Source: Acidovorax sp. DW039 (GTDB lineage: Bacteria > Pseudomonadota > Gammaproteobacteria > Burkholderiales > Burkholderiaceae_C). Taken from it: a DNA stretch of 64,000 nt. The notes below the pieces were generated by a model. That model did no database searches, was not told where the DNA came from, and saw only the letters and a program-made list of their open reading frames with translations. Below, one piece after another: positions 17,778 through 26,588 of the stretch (the first letter of the stretch is position 1; every line of letters begins with the position of its first letter). The stretch spans positions 124,001 to 188,000 of the forward strand of contig NZ_AP029020.1 in assembly GCF_037101375.1 (NCBI RefSeq), in the 5' to 3' direction. The position numbers and the translations under genes were made by a program.

Positions 17778-19133
17778 ATGCGATCACCCAATCGACTTCT
17801 GCACCGTGCCACATTGGCGTCTGTATCTGAATTAACGAAATGGCTCTCCATGGCCTGTCTGGCGGTAGCGCTGTGCTCAAACAGCCACGCTGCATCAGCT
17901 AGTCCCAGCATGAACAGCAGCTCACTGCTGCGTGCCGTAGTACTCAACATGGGTAGAGACGCAAACCGTATCACTGATACCCGCTACGACAGCTATTTCC
18001 GACAGGGATCGGCTGTCGCCTGCGTTGCGGCTGTGATCGCAGCGGGTAAGTTCAGCATTAACGGCCTGCCGATCCCAGCAAATGAAGCCCAATTCCGACA
18101 ACTCACGCCTGACGGCTACAAGGTGAATCAGGTGAGTTGGCTGCACTACGACGCCGCTGCGGGGCATTGGAAGGGTGGCTTTCAGGGGCAGAAGACTGCC
18201 GCTAGCTATGACGCAGCTGCTATGGCAGTCGCTACCGGAATCGTGGCTGGATTGGAAGTGCGCCTGTACGACACTGATGGCGATGAGTTTGCTGACACCA
18301 TCGAGGCCGACTATAAGGAGGGGGTTCAGGTGCAGGAGGTCATCCGCTTCCCAGACGGCTCGGTAAGTGTGCGTCGCGGTGACATCGGCACCACCCAGCG
18401 TACGGCGGAGGAGGGGAGGGTCTTTGATGGCTCGCGCTTCACGACAACCTCCGGTGAACGCATTTCCATAGCTCATTTCGACACAAAGATTTCCCCGGGC
18501 GATGTGGCATTGTTCTGGTGGGGGCCCAATGGGTGGGCCATGCAGAGAGCCCGAGAGGTCAAAGGGAGGTTTGTTAATGGCCAGGACCACGAGTCGTACA
18601 CCATTGATAACGAGGTCTATCAGGATGCGATGCGTTTTTCTCGGGACAACCTGTTGATTTCCAACCGCCCTGGTGAATTCGTGAATGCGCAGAAGTTCTT
18701 CGGTCTCAACGGTAACGTCGAAGGTCTCAAGGTGAGTCTCTGGCTGGTGCCCACCACTGATCCATCGGCATCTGGTGCCCCCGTTGGGATGACCAGCGGC
18801 TCCAATGCCAGCAGCTTCTTGTCTCTAGCCTTGGTGCAGGCGCGTCGGTGGCTGTCGGATGTGTTACCCAGTACAGAGGGCACAGATGTATTGGCCACGC
18901 GACGTTGGGTACCCCCTACGCTGTATGAGCAACTCAGCAAAGCCATTTTGCGCGCTCAGATGGCCTTGGACTCAGCGGACAGCAGCGATAGCGCGCTCGA
19001 CTACCAGGTCTATCTCCTGTACTTGACACTCAACGGCAGTGCTGAAGACATTGGAGCGAAGTTCGGTGGCTATCGTTATGCAGGATTTGTACGAGCGATA
19101 CAGAGCGGAAAACTACGCTCCACCGTGCCTTGA
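17778..19133 (+). CDS. Exported protein of unknown function with C-terminal FIVAR-like helical domain
   Basis: 451 residues with a signal-like N-terminus ending CSNSHAASA; the exact start is uncertain (ATG 17778 has no clear ribosome site; 17850 is an alternative). It shares an N-terminal block (ITDTRYDSYFRQGSAVACVA...SINGLPIP) and a central DVALFWWGPNGWAMQRA block with the lipoprotein at 29197-30501. The C-terminal 70 residues (LVQARRWLS...TDVLATRRWVPP...AILRAQMALDSADSS) read like a degenerate FIVAR domain, a three-helix module of cell-surface proteins. A DTDGDEFADT segment could bind calcium. Probably in an operon with the tannase-like gene. Confidence 0.7.
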   Translation: MRSPNRLLHRATLASVSELTKWLSMACLAVALCSNSHAASASPSMNSSSLLRAVVLNMGRDANRITDTRYDSYFRQGSAVACVAAVIAAGKFSINGLPIPANEAQFRQLTPDGYKVNQVSWLHYDAAAGHWKGGFQGQKTAASYDAAAMAVATGIVAGLEVRLYDTDGDEFADTIEADYKEGVQVQEVIRFPDGSVSVRRGDIGTTQRTAEEGRVFDGSRFTTTSGERISIAHFDTKISPGDVALFWWGPNGWAMQRAREVKGRFVNGQDHESYTIDNEVYQDAMRFSRDNLLISNRPGEFVNAQKFFGLNGNVEGLKVSLWLVPTTDPSASGAPVGMTSGSNASSFLSLALVQARRWLSDVLPSTEGTDVLATRRWVPPTLYEQLSKAILRAQMALDSADSSDSALDYQVYLLYLTLNGSAEDIGAKFGGYRYAGFVRAIQSGKLRSTVP

Positions 19134-19681
19134 CTGCGATTGTGGCCTGGGATCTCGTGCAGAAGTTAGCCTGGGTTTGATGTCGCGTACCGAGGCTCTT
19201 TTTCAGAGTTCGCTAGTTTTCCACTGCAAGCTTGTAAGGTGGTAGGTCTTACCAAACCACATTCTTGAGTATGTAGAGTTGGTGCCGACGTGTGACCACA
19301 TCGCCTGGCAGGGGGTTGTGTGCCCCAGTGTGGAGCGATAGCGCCAAGATTTCTTGAACTGAACATCAATGAGCTGGTATCAGTCTTATTGATGTAACGA
19401 ATAAATCAATGCAATTGGATTTATTCCAATAATCTGCCGACACATCTCAGGTGTGTAGCAGTGTACGCACCTGTCTGGCAACAGCTAGAACTGCCGAGAT
19501 GAACGTAGCGAACTCAGGGGTCTATTCATGACCATGAATTTCATCGTATGGCCTGAGAGCTATATCCCCAGCTTCACCGAGAACTTCGCTTCGAAATCAT
19601 CGACGCTGGCCTGAGTTCCGCCTTGGTGTTGCTGGCATATGTTGACACTGCCAGGTCCTCTTTCCCCGTTGATTTTTCCCT
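19134..19681. promoter_or_regulatory. 548-base gap with inverted repeat, upstream of xenA
   Basis: No credible gene. It contains an AT-rich patch with a perfect 8-bp dyad, AATAAATC (19400-19407) and GATTTATT (19418-19425), ten bases apart, about 260 bases before xenA. The dyad is a candidate operator. Nothing else was recognised. Confidence 0.45.
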
Positions 19682-20797
19682 ATGTCTGCACTGTTCAATC
19701 CATTCCAACTGAAAGACATCACTGTCCGCAACCGCATTGCAATCCCTCCAATGTGCCAATACCAAGCCCATGAGGGGTATGTGAATGAATGGCATCAGGC
19801 GCATTACGCAGGGTTGGCACGGGGAGGCGCCGGCTTGGTGATCGTGGAAGCCACGGCGGTGTCCCCTGAAGGTCGCATCACTCCCGGTTGCGCTGGTTTG
19901 TGGGAGGATGGGCAGATTGAGGGTTTTGCTCGTATTGCGGCGACTATCAAGGCTGCTGGTGCAGTCCCAGGCATTCAAATCGCCCACGCTGGGCGTAAGG
20001 CCAGTGCGAATAGGCCTTGGGAGGGCGACGATCACTTACCTGCTGATGATCGTCACGGCTGGCGCACCTTGGCGCCCTCGGCACTGGCTTTCGGTGGCGG
20101 CTTATCCAAAGTCCCTCAGGCAATGACGCTGAATGACATTGAACGGGTCCAGAAAGACTTCGTGGCCGCAGCCAAGCGCGCACTAGCCGCAGGTTTCCAG
20201 TGGCTGGAGCTGCACTTTGCGCATGGGTACTTGGCACAGAGTTTCTTTTCCCCCTTGGCTAACCAGCGCACCGATTTATACGGTGGTAGCGCAGAGAATC
20301 GAGGTCGTTTTCTGCTAGAGACCATGAAGGCTGTGCGAGAGGTGTGGCCTCAGCATCTGCCGCTAACTGCTCGCTTTGGCGTGGTGGAGTACGACGGCGG
20401 CGATGAGCAGTTCTACCCCGAGGCCGTGGCGCTCGTTCGCCAAATGCGCGATGCTGGACTTGACCTTATTGACGCCAGCATAGGCTTCTCTACCACTCAG
20501 GGCAAAACGCCATGGGGTCCCGGTTTCTTTGTCCCGGTAGCGAGCCGTGTCAAGCAAGATGTTCAGATGCCGGTTGCTGCGAGCTGGTGTCTAGACGACC
20601 CCCATATGGCGGAGCAGGCTGTTGCACAAGGGCACTTGGATCTTGTACTTATCGGACGCGCTCACCTTGCTAACCCACACTATCCTTATCAACTGGCGAT
20701 TGAACTGGGACTGCCTCAGCCCGCAAGTGTTCTGCCAGCGTCCTACGGTTATTGGCTAGAGCGCTACCGTGGGCCAGGCAAGGGTGCCGCACAGTGA
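19682..20797 (+). CDS. xenA: Old-yellow-enzyme family flavin oxidoreductase, XenA type
   Basis: 371 residues. FMN enzyme reducing activated C=C bonds (enones) or nitro groups with NAD(P)H. It follows Pseudomonas XenA closely: C25 in PPMCQYQ, substrate-anion histidines H178 and H181 with Y183 in LELHFAHGYL, ITPGCAGLW, QIAHAGRKAS, and LIGRAHLANPHYPY near the end. Its physiological substrate here is unknown; an unsaturated lactone or enone intermediate is possible. The stop overlaps the GTG start of the exporter, so the two genes are coupled. Confidence 0.9.
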   Translation: MSALFNPFQLKDITVRNRIAIPPMCQYQAHEGYVNEWHQAHYAGLARGGAGLVIVEATAVSPEGRITPGCAGLWEDGQIEGFARIAATIKAAGAVPGIQIAHAGRKASANRPWEGDDHLPADDRHGWRTLAPSALAFGGGLSKVPQAMTLNDIERVQKDFVAAAKRALAAGFQWLELHFAHGYLAQSFFSPLANQRTDLYGGSAENRGRFLLETMKAVREVWPQHLPLTARFGVVEYDGGDEQFYPEAVALVRQMRDAGLDLIDASIGFSTTQGKTPWGPGFFVPVASRVKQDVQMPVAASWCLDDPHMAEQAVAQGHLDLVLIGRAHLANPHYPYQLAIELGLPQPASVLPASYGYWLERYRGPGKGAAQ

Positions 20798-22239
20798 GCG
20801 GCGATCGGATGCCAGTTGGTGAGCTGCAGCCTCCCGAAGAGGCACCGTTACAGGGGCGACGTCTGCAATTTGTGGCGTGGCTCGTAACGGGAGCATTGTT
20901 TATGGAGGTGCTAGACGGCAACATCATTGCTACGGCCTTGCCGCAGATGGCTCAGTCATTCGGGATTGATGTCCTCAACCTGAACGTGGCCATGAGCGCC
21001 TACTTATTAGCGCTGGGCATTTGTATCCCGGTCAGTGGATGGATTGCTGACCGCTTTGGACCGCGTAGAGTGTTCGCAGGTGCTATCGCTGGTTTCACTG
21101 TGACGTCGCTCGCTTGCGGGCTTGTAGAGCACCTGCCCACCTTCGTCGCAGCACGCGTGTTGCAAGGTGCCAGTGGCGCATTGATGGTACCGGTAGGGCG
21201 ACTTTTGGTTTTGCGCCATACTCCGGCCAAGGGGCGTATGGCCGCAATGTCCAACCTCGTTTGGCCAGCCCTAGTGGCACCTGTGATTGCTCCCCCCTTG
21301 GGGGGCTTCATCGCGACTCACGCCAGTTGGCACTGGATTTTTTTCCTCAATGTCCCTTTGGGCGTGTTAGCTTTTGCCTTAGCGTTGCGCCTCATTCCAA
21401 GCGTTGTCCCAGAGTCCGGGTACAAGCGTTTTGACTGGCTTGGCTTCAGTCTGAGCAGTACTGGCATCTTCGCATTGCTGACTGGACTGGAACGCTTGGC
21501 GATCGCCCCTACTCTGGCGGAGGTACTCTGGCTGGCAGTAGGTTTAGGTTTGCTGGCACTAGCAGTGCATCACTTCCGTCTGACCTCTTCGCCTATGCTG
21601 AACCTTGAACCAATGGGTATTCCGACGTTCCGAGTAGCTGTGATGGGTGGCTCTGTGTCGCGCATGGCTATCAGCAGTCTGCCGTTTGTTCTGCCGCTAA
21701 TGTTTCAGATTGGTTTTGGTTTTGATGCGTTTCGCGCGGGACTGCAATTGCTCGTGGTGTTTGTTGGCAATGTTGGTATGAAAACCGTGACTACGCCTAT
21801 TCTGCGGCGCTTTGGTTATCGACGGGTCATATTGGTGAATGGCATCTTTGCTGCTCTCTGTCTAGCGGCTTGCGCTCTTATCGACCTAAATTCATCGTCT
21901 GGCGTTGTTGTTTCGATCTTGTTGCTCAGCGGTATGACCCGATCTATGCAGTTCACTAGTTTGGGTACGATTGCATTTGCAGATGTACCTCAAAGGCAGA
22001 TGGCTGACGCGAACAGTCTGTTCAACGTGGTTTCCCAGTTGAGTATGGCCGCTGGCATCACCTTAACGTCCTTGGGGGTGCGCGTTGGGGAGTGGCTGGT
22101 CAGTCTGCGGCTATCGCTTGATCCCGCAGCGCCTTACAAGGTGGCACTGATGCTGGGTGCTTTGATGACTTTAATCAGCCTTGTCGATGCATGGCATCTA
22201 CCTAAGGGGGCAGGAGATCACTTCATTGATCGCCGTTGA
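20794..22239 (+). CDS. MFS drug/solute exporter, DHA2 (EmrB/QacA) type
   Basis: About 481 residues with roughly 14 hydrophobic segments. Signatures are LDGNIIATALPQMAQSF in the first helix, ADRFGPRRVF in the loop 2-3, and a motif-C-like LVWPALVAPVIAPPLGGF. The GTG at 20794 overlaps the xenA stop (GTGA); an ATG at 20809 is an alternative. Coupling to xenA suggests export of the reductase substrate or product. The 3' end lies 8 bases from an IS3 element. Confidence 0.85.
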   Translation: MSGDRMPVGELQPPEEAPLQGRRLQFVAWLVTGALFMEVLDGNIIATALPQMAQSFGIDVLNLNVAMSAYLLALGICIPVSGWIADRFGPRRVFAGAIAGFTVTSLACGLVEHLPTFVAARVLQGASGALMVPVGRLLVLRHTPAKGRMAAMSNLVWPALVAPVIAPPLGGFIATHASWHWIFFLNVPLGVLAFALALRLIPSVVPESGYKRFDWLGFSLSSTGIFALLTGLERLAIAPTLAEVLWLAVGLGLLALAVHHFRLTSSPMLNLEPMGIPTFRVAVMGGSVSRMAISSLPFVLPLMFQIGFGFDAFRAGLQLLVVFVGNVGMKTVTTPILRRFGYRRVILVNGIFAALCLAACALIDLNSSSGVVVSILLLSGMTRSMQFTSLGTIAFADVPQRQMADANSLFNVVSQLSMAAGITLTSLGVRVGEWLVSLRLSLDPAAPYKVALMLGALMTLISLVDAWHLPKGAGDHFIDRR

Positions 22240-22297
22240 CTCACAGGTGAATCGCCCCGGTTTTTGAGGAGGCTCAACACTCTGAGAGGATTGAGCC

Positions 22298-22621
22298 ATG
22301 AAGAAGACAACCAAGTTCTCGCCTGAAGTGCGTGAGCGCGCAGTGAGGATGGTGCAGGAGCAGCGCGGGGAATACCCATCGCTGTGGGCCGCCATCGAAT
22401 CCATCGCCCCAAAGATTGGCTGTGTACCCCAGACCCTGAACGAATGGGTCAAACGTGCCGAAGTGGATGCTGGCACGCGAAAAGGTGTCACAACAGCCGA
22501 AGCCCAGCGGGTCAAGGAGCTGGAGCGCGAGGTCAAGGAGCTGCGCCGTGCCAACGAGATATTGAAGCTGGCCAGCGCGTTTTTCGCCCAGGCGGAGCTC
22601 GACCGCCGACTCAAGTCTTGA
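22298..22621 (+). CDS. IS3-family OrfA (HTH and leucine zipper)
   Basis: 107 residues. N-terminal HTH ([19 protein letters not shown]...[16 protein letters not shown]) followed by a leucine-zipper helix ([34 protein letters not shown]). Complete as a frame, but orfB, with which it would be fused by frameshifting, is broken. Confidence 0.85.
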   Translation: MKKTTKFSPEVRERAVRMVQEQRGEYPSLWAAIESIAPKIGCVPQTLNEWVKRAEVDAGTRKGVTTAEAQRVKELEREVKELRRANEILKLASAFFAQAELDRRLKS

Positions 22622-23480
22622 AGGCTTTTATCGACCAGCAGCGCAATGCTTTCGGGGTCGAGTCGCTCTGCAAGGTCTTGCAGGTCGCCCCATCGGCGTA
22701 TTGGCGCCACGCCGCGCTGGTGCGCGAGCCTCACAAGCGCTGCACCAGAGCCAAGCGCGACGAGGTACTGATGCCGCAGATTCAACGCGTTTGGCAGGCC
22801 AACATGCAGGTCTACGGCGCCGACAAGGTGTGGAGGCAACTGGCCCGCGAAGGCGTGACGGTGGCCCGCTGTACGGTCGAGCGTCTGATGCGCAGCATGG
22901 GACTGCGCGGCGTGATGCGCGGCAAGGCCGTCAGAACCACCGTCAGTGATAGCAAAGCGAGTCAATCGTCAGTTCAAGGCGGATAGGCCAAATCAGCTAT
23001 GGGTCTCGGACTGCACCTACGTGTCAACCTGGCAGGGCTGGCTATACGTAGCCTTCGTAATTGACGTGTTTGCCCGCCGTATCGTGGGTTGGCGGGTGAG
23101 CAGTTCAATGCGCACGGACTTTGTTCTCGACGCCCTGGAGCAAGCCCTATATGCCCGTCAGCCATCAGCGCGATGGCAGTTTGGTTTGTCACTCTGATAG
23201 AGGCTCGAAATACGTCAGCATTCGCTACATAGAGCGACTGGCGGAAGCTGGTATCGAGCCTTCGGTGGGCAGCAAGGGCGACAGCTACCACAACGCCCTA
23301 GCCGAGACCATCAACTGTCTGTACAAGGCCGAACTGATTCACCGCCGTGCTCTATGGAAAACCAAAGAATCAGTCGATTTCGCCAAGCTGGAGTGGGTAT
23401 CGTGGTTCAACCACCATCGCCTGCTTGAGCCCATCGGGTACATCCAGCCTGCTGAGGTTGAGGCAAACTACTATCGGTAA
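22609..23480 (+). pseudogene. IS3-family OrfB (integrase core), two frameshifts
   Basis: The reading is in three pieces: FIDQQRNAFGVESLCKVLQ...MQVYGADKVWRQ up to about 22960; then VNRQFKADRPNQLWVSDCTYVSTWQGWLYVAFVIDVF...ALEQALYARQP up to about 23170; then CHSDRGSKYVSIRYIERLAEAGIEPSVGSKGDSYHNALAETINCLYKAE to the end. The three catalytic acids (D, D, E) are all recognisable but lie in different frames, so the element is not autonomous. Confidence 0.85.
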
Positions 23481-23712
23481 CTCGCCAATCAGGCCACTGT
23501 GGCAGTGGGCTGACTTAAACCAAACAGCCTCCGCGGAACACGGGGCGATTCAGGCTTTTCCTTACAGCTGCTGTTGCTCAGCACACTTGCAACTCGCAAG
23601 AGGGGTGGTCTCGATCGCTGAGGCATACCTTGTACAAAGGACGCGTTGAAAGTCATTAGAGCATTTCATAATTAAGACCCGCCCCGACTGCTTGAGACGC
23701 CCACCTGTCGTC

Positions 23713-24186
23713 ATGGATAAATTTTTTCTGCAGCAACAGGTACTGCATAGGTTGGTAGAAGACCTGCAGCAAGCCGAGCAGGCAGTTAGGGTGGCCCACG
23801 AAACGGTGACTCACGAAGAGAACATTGCCGAAAACAAATACGACACATTGGGACTCGAAGCCGCTTACCTTGCCACTGGCCAAGCTTGGCGCGCTGCCAT
23901 CCGCCAAGCGATGGTCCATTGGCGCCAATGCCGTTCGCGCCCTCACGATGCCAGCAAAGGTATACAGCTCGGTGCGTTGGTCTGCCTGGTCGATTCTGAC
24001 GACAAGCAGCACGAGATCTTCCTTGACCCAGATGGGGGCAGCATGAAGTCGGTCAGCGGCGTTCAGGTCATTAGCAGCGAAGCACCTTTGGGGAAAGCCA
24101 TGCTGGGCAAGTATGAGGGGGATGAGGTGGCGATACAGGTCGGAGCACCGCCCCCGCAGCAGTATGAGGTGCTGCGGGTTTATTGA
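23713..24186 (+). CDS. GreA/GreB-family transcription-factor-like protein
   Basis: 157 residues from MDKFFLQQQVLHRLVEDL. The N-terminal half is helical (two helices, as in the Gre coiled coil, with AHETVTHEENIAENKYDTLGLEA). The C-terminal half matches the GreA/GreB FKBP-like domain: IQLGALVCLVDSDDKQHEIFLDPDGGSMK...SEAPLGKAMLGKYEGDEV. These factors bind the RNA polymerase secondary channel. The acidic tip of the coiled coil (EEN, AEN) seems partly kept. It stands alone between a decayed IS3 element and a non-coding gap; a diverged paralogue of GreB is likely. Confidence 0.75.
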   Translation: MDKFFLQQQVLHRLVEDLQQAEQAVRVAHETVTHEENIAENKYDTLGLEAAYLATGQAWRAAIRQAMVHWRQCRSRPHDASKGIQLGALVCLVDSDDKQHEIFLDPDGGSMKSVSGVQVISSEAPLGKAMLGKYEGDEVAIQVGAPPPQQYEVLRVY

Positions 24187-24506
24187 TGCGGGCGGTTGTT
24201 TCCAGATGCAGGCTTGTTCACGGCAGGAGCTAGGCCCTTTGACCTGCAATCCGGGTTTGCCGCTGAGACTATTTCGCGAACGACCCCGCCGTGTCGCGCT
24301 GCCGAAGTTGGGCAGATGAGGGTTGTGCCGGTGAGGTTACGACTTCTAAAAGCGATCACGGTTGCGCGTGCCAATCGCAACGCAAGCATTGGTGGTCGAG
24401 ACGCTTTTTGGAAAGGGGCTTCAAAGCAAATAGGCAGATTGGGCCAATCGGCAGTACACACAGTTGCCTTTGACGGCCAGTGCCATTGCCAGTGCCCAGC
24501 CTCAGA
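24187..24506. other. 320-base gap without a recognisable gene
   Basis: Lies between the stops of the convergent Gre-like and TolB-like genes. Short frames exist on both strands, but none has a ribosome site or a known motif. Confidence 0.4.
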
Positions 24507-26420
24507 CTATCTCGCCCCCGGTGGAACATATTGAGGGGTCGAGTCTTCCCAGATGCTGTCTGTGATCTGGCGCTTGCCGCTTCCGTCTGCGTTCATCACG
24601 AACAGTTGACCGTAGGGTTGGAACGTTTGGTCGTAGTGGCAGGCCTCGTCGCGGTAGCCAGCCTGACCGCTGTTGTAGAGAATCTGCGTGCCATCGGGTG
24701 TCCACACAGGGTGGCCGTCGCTGGCCGGGTGGTCGGTCAGGCGGCGCAGATCCGATCCATCAGGGCGTACGGTGTAAAGGTCGAAGTTGGACCAGATGCT
24801 GTTGGGGTTGCGTACCCCGCGGTTAAAGAGGATGCGGCTGCCATCTGGGGACCAGATGGGCATATTGTCATAGCCACTGGTGATGCGCCGAATTTGGCGT
24901 GATTCCAGGTTCAGCACTGCTAGTCCGCCCAGCGATGCGCTGTTGGGATCCTGGTTGGCAATCCGAAACACCACCTCCTTGCCATCGGCCGAGTAACTGG
25001 GAAAGCCTGCGTTAAAGATACTGTCATCGGTCAGTTGCTCCAGTCCAGAGCCATCGGACTTGACCCGCATCAGCTTGGCACGGCCTTTCCCGCGCTGTGT
25101 GAACCACTCGCCAACGCCAAAGACGATCCACTCACCGTCGGGTGACCAGACCGGGAAGAAGGCGCCCGCCAAGCCCCGTTTGACCAGCGTGGGGTCTAGA
25201 CGGCTTTGCTTGGTGACGTCATAAACGCGCCGCCGTTCACTGCCATCGGCGCGCATCACGTCTATGGAACCGTCCTCGTGCTTGGCCGTCAGCACCATCC
25301 AACCGCTTTGAGAGAAGGCGGGCCACACATCGGTGTAGCGGTACTCGCGGCTGGCATCCCAGCTGTACAGCGCCTGATTTTGCTTCCAGCCACGCCAGGT
25401 GAATTTCTCATAGAGGACTTGCTTGCCGTCTGGCGACCAGCAGGGTGTGCGCAGGCCTGCGATCTTTACCGCGGCCTTGGCGGGTGCCGTGGAATAGAGT
25501 CCATCCTCGGGGCCCCCTTTGCGGCGGTAGACGATTTCCCCGCTGTCCAGGTACTGGGGGCTGATTTTGAAGCCGGGGCCTTTCGTGTGTTCCTGGCGCT
25601 CTCCGGTGGCTACGTCCACAGATACGATCTGAGAGTCGATTTGCAGCAGCAGATCAGGGCGCAGCACCCAATAGGTGTATTCAGCCAGGGTTTCATAGAA
25701 AACGATGCGCTTGCCATCCGGGGACCATTTGGGTGAGCCTTGGCAATGGTCTTTACGGCCACTGACCTTGCGAAACCCAGTACCGTCAGGCCGGATCACG
25801 TAGATGCTCAGTTCCTGGGTGTGCTCCCAACCGGCGCCGTTGTGGTGGCCCTTCCATTCGGTATCACGGTCCGATGAGAAGGCCAGCCATTGCCCGTCTG
25901 GAGACCAGCTCGGGCGGAAAAAACCGTTGGGGGAATCGGCGCGACCTTGCACCCCGCTCACCCCGGTGAGGTTCTTCAGTGTGCGATCCTTCAGGTTCAG
26001 TACCCATATGTTGGCGAGCATGCCTTCGCGCGTGCTGACAAAGGCGACTTTGCTCCCATCCGGCGACAGCGCAGCCGCATCTTCCACGGCAGAATCATTG
26101 GTGAGGCGTTCTACCTGTGTGCCATCGGTGCGGGCACGGTAGAGGTTCGAGTTGCCCAGGCCGTCTCGCTCGGATGTGAAAACCACCCAAGCACCGTCTG
26201 CTGAAAATGAGGCGTTGTAGTCCAGTGAACCACTGTCGATCAGCTTGCGCTCATTGGAGCCATCTGCATTGGCGATGAAAATCTGTGAAGCCGATGGCCC
26301 GATACGGTTCAACAACAGGGGGCCTGGGGTCGGCGTTTCCGACTGTGCCGAGAGCGGATAGTGCGCCACAGTCAATGCAGCCATTGAAGCGACGCCGCCT
26401 AAAAAATTTCTTCGATCCAC
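24507..26420 (-). CDS. TolB-like PD40 beta-propeller protein, Tat-exported
   Basis: 637 residues from a GTG start at 26420 with GGAG nine bases upstream; this places the Tat motif at the N-terminus (VDRRNFLGGVASMAALT). The rest is a series of WD40-like PD40 repeats, each with WSPDGxxIxF-type strands (for example WSPDGQWLAFSSDRD, WSPDGKRIVFYETL, WTPDGTQILYNSGQ); about ten are visible, so probably two propellers. Predicted periplasmic. Function unknown; it follows the lactonase-type propeller gene and may serve the same pathway. Confidence 0.8.
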   Translation of the reverse strand: MDRRNFLGGVASMAALTVAHYPLSAQSETPTPGPLLLNRIGPSASQIFIANADGSNERKLIDSGSLDYNASFSADGAWVVFTSERDGLGNSNLYRARTDGTQVERLTNDSAVEDAAALSPDGSKVAFVSTREGMLANIWVLNLKDRTLKNLTGVSGVQGRADSPNGFFRPSWSPDGQWLAFSSDRDTEWKGHHNGAGWEHTQELSIYVIRPDGTGFRKVSGRKDHCQGSPKWSPDGKRIVFYETLAEYTYWVLRPDLLLQIDSQIVSVDVATGERQEHTKGPGFKISPQYLDSGEIVYRRKGGPEDGLYSTAPAKAAVKIAGLRTPCWSPDGKQVLYEKFTWRGWKQNQALYSWDASREYRYTDVWPAFSQSGWMVLTAKHEDGSIDVMRADGSERRRVYDVTKQSRLDPTLVKRGLAGAFFPVWSPDGEWIVFGVGEWFTQRGKGRAKLMRVKSDGSGLEQLTDDSIFNAGFPSYSADGKEVVFRIANQDPNSASLGGLAVLNLESRQIRRITSGYDNMPIWSPDGSRILFNRGVRNPNSIWSNFDLYTVRPDGSDLRRLTDHPASDGHPVWTPDGTQILYNSGQAGYRDEACHYDQTFQPYGQLFVMNADGSGKRQITDSIWEDSTPQYVPPGAR

Positions 26421-26488
26421 GATGGTTTGTCTCCTGTAAAAATTGTTTGTCAAACTGAAATATTGATCCGGCATGAGTCCACTTGAGC

Positions 26489-26557
26489 CGTTCATGCTGA
26501 GCTTGAAAAAGCGAAGTGCAGGGCTTCGACAAAATCAGCCCGGACGGATTTTTCAAG
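26489..26557. repeat. REP-like palindromic intergenic sequence
   Basis: CCGTTCATGCTGAGCTTG followed by AAAAAGCGAAGTGCAGGGCTTCGACA. It resembles intergenic repeats common in Comamonadaceae (CCGTTC...CTGAGCTTGTCGAAG types). It also holds a 9-bp dyad, CTTGAAAAA (26502-26510) and TTTTTCAAG (26549-26557). It sits downstream of the lactonase gene on the minus strand and may terminate or stabilise that transcript. No second copy was noticed in the window. Confidence 0.45.
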
Positions 26558-26588
26558 TTCAAAGACGCCGACCCCATAACGGGCACGC

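Larger units (their letters stand above)
22248..23552 (+). mobile_element. IS3-family insertion sequence, decayed
   Basis: About 1.3 kb ending in inverted TGAATCGCCCCG repeats (22248 and, inverted, up to 23552). It holds an intact orfA and a broken orfB. No convincing target duplication. The same terminal sequence ends the IS3 element at 46043-47273. Confidence 0.75.

Noticed and set aside
24180..24534. Small frames on both strands between the Gre-like and TolB-like genes
   Set aside because: They overlap each other, have no ribosome site and no recognised motif; treated as non-coding.
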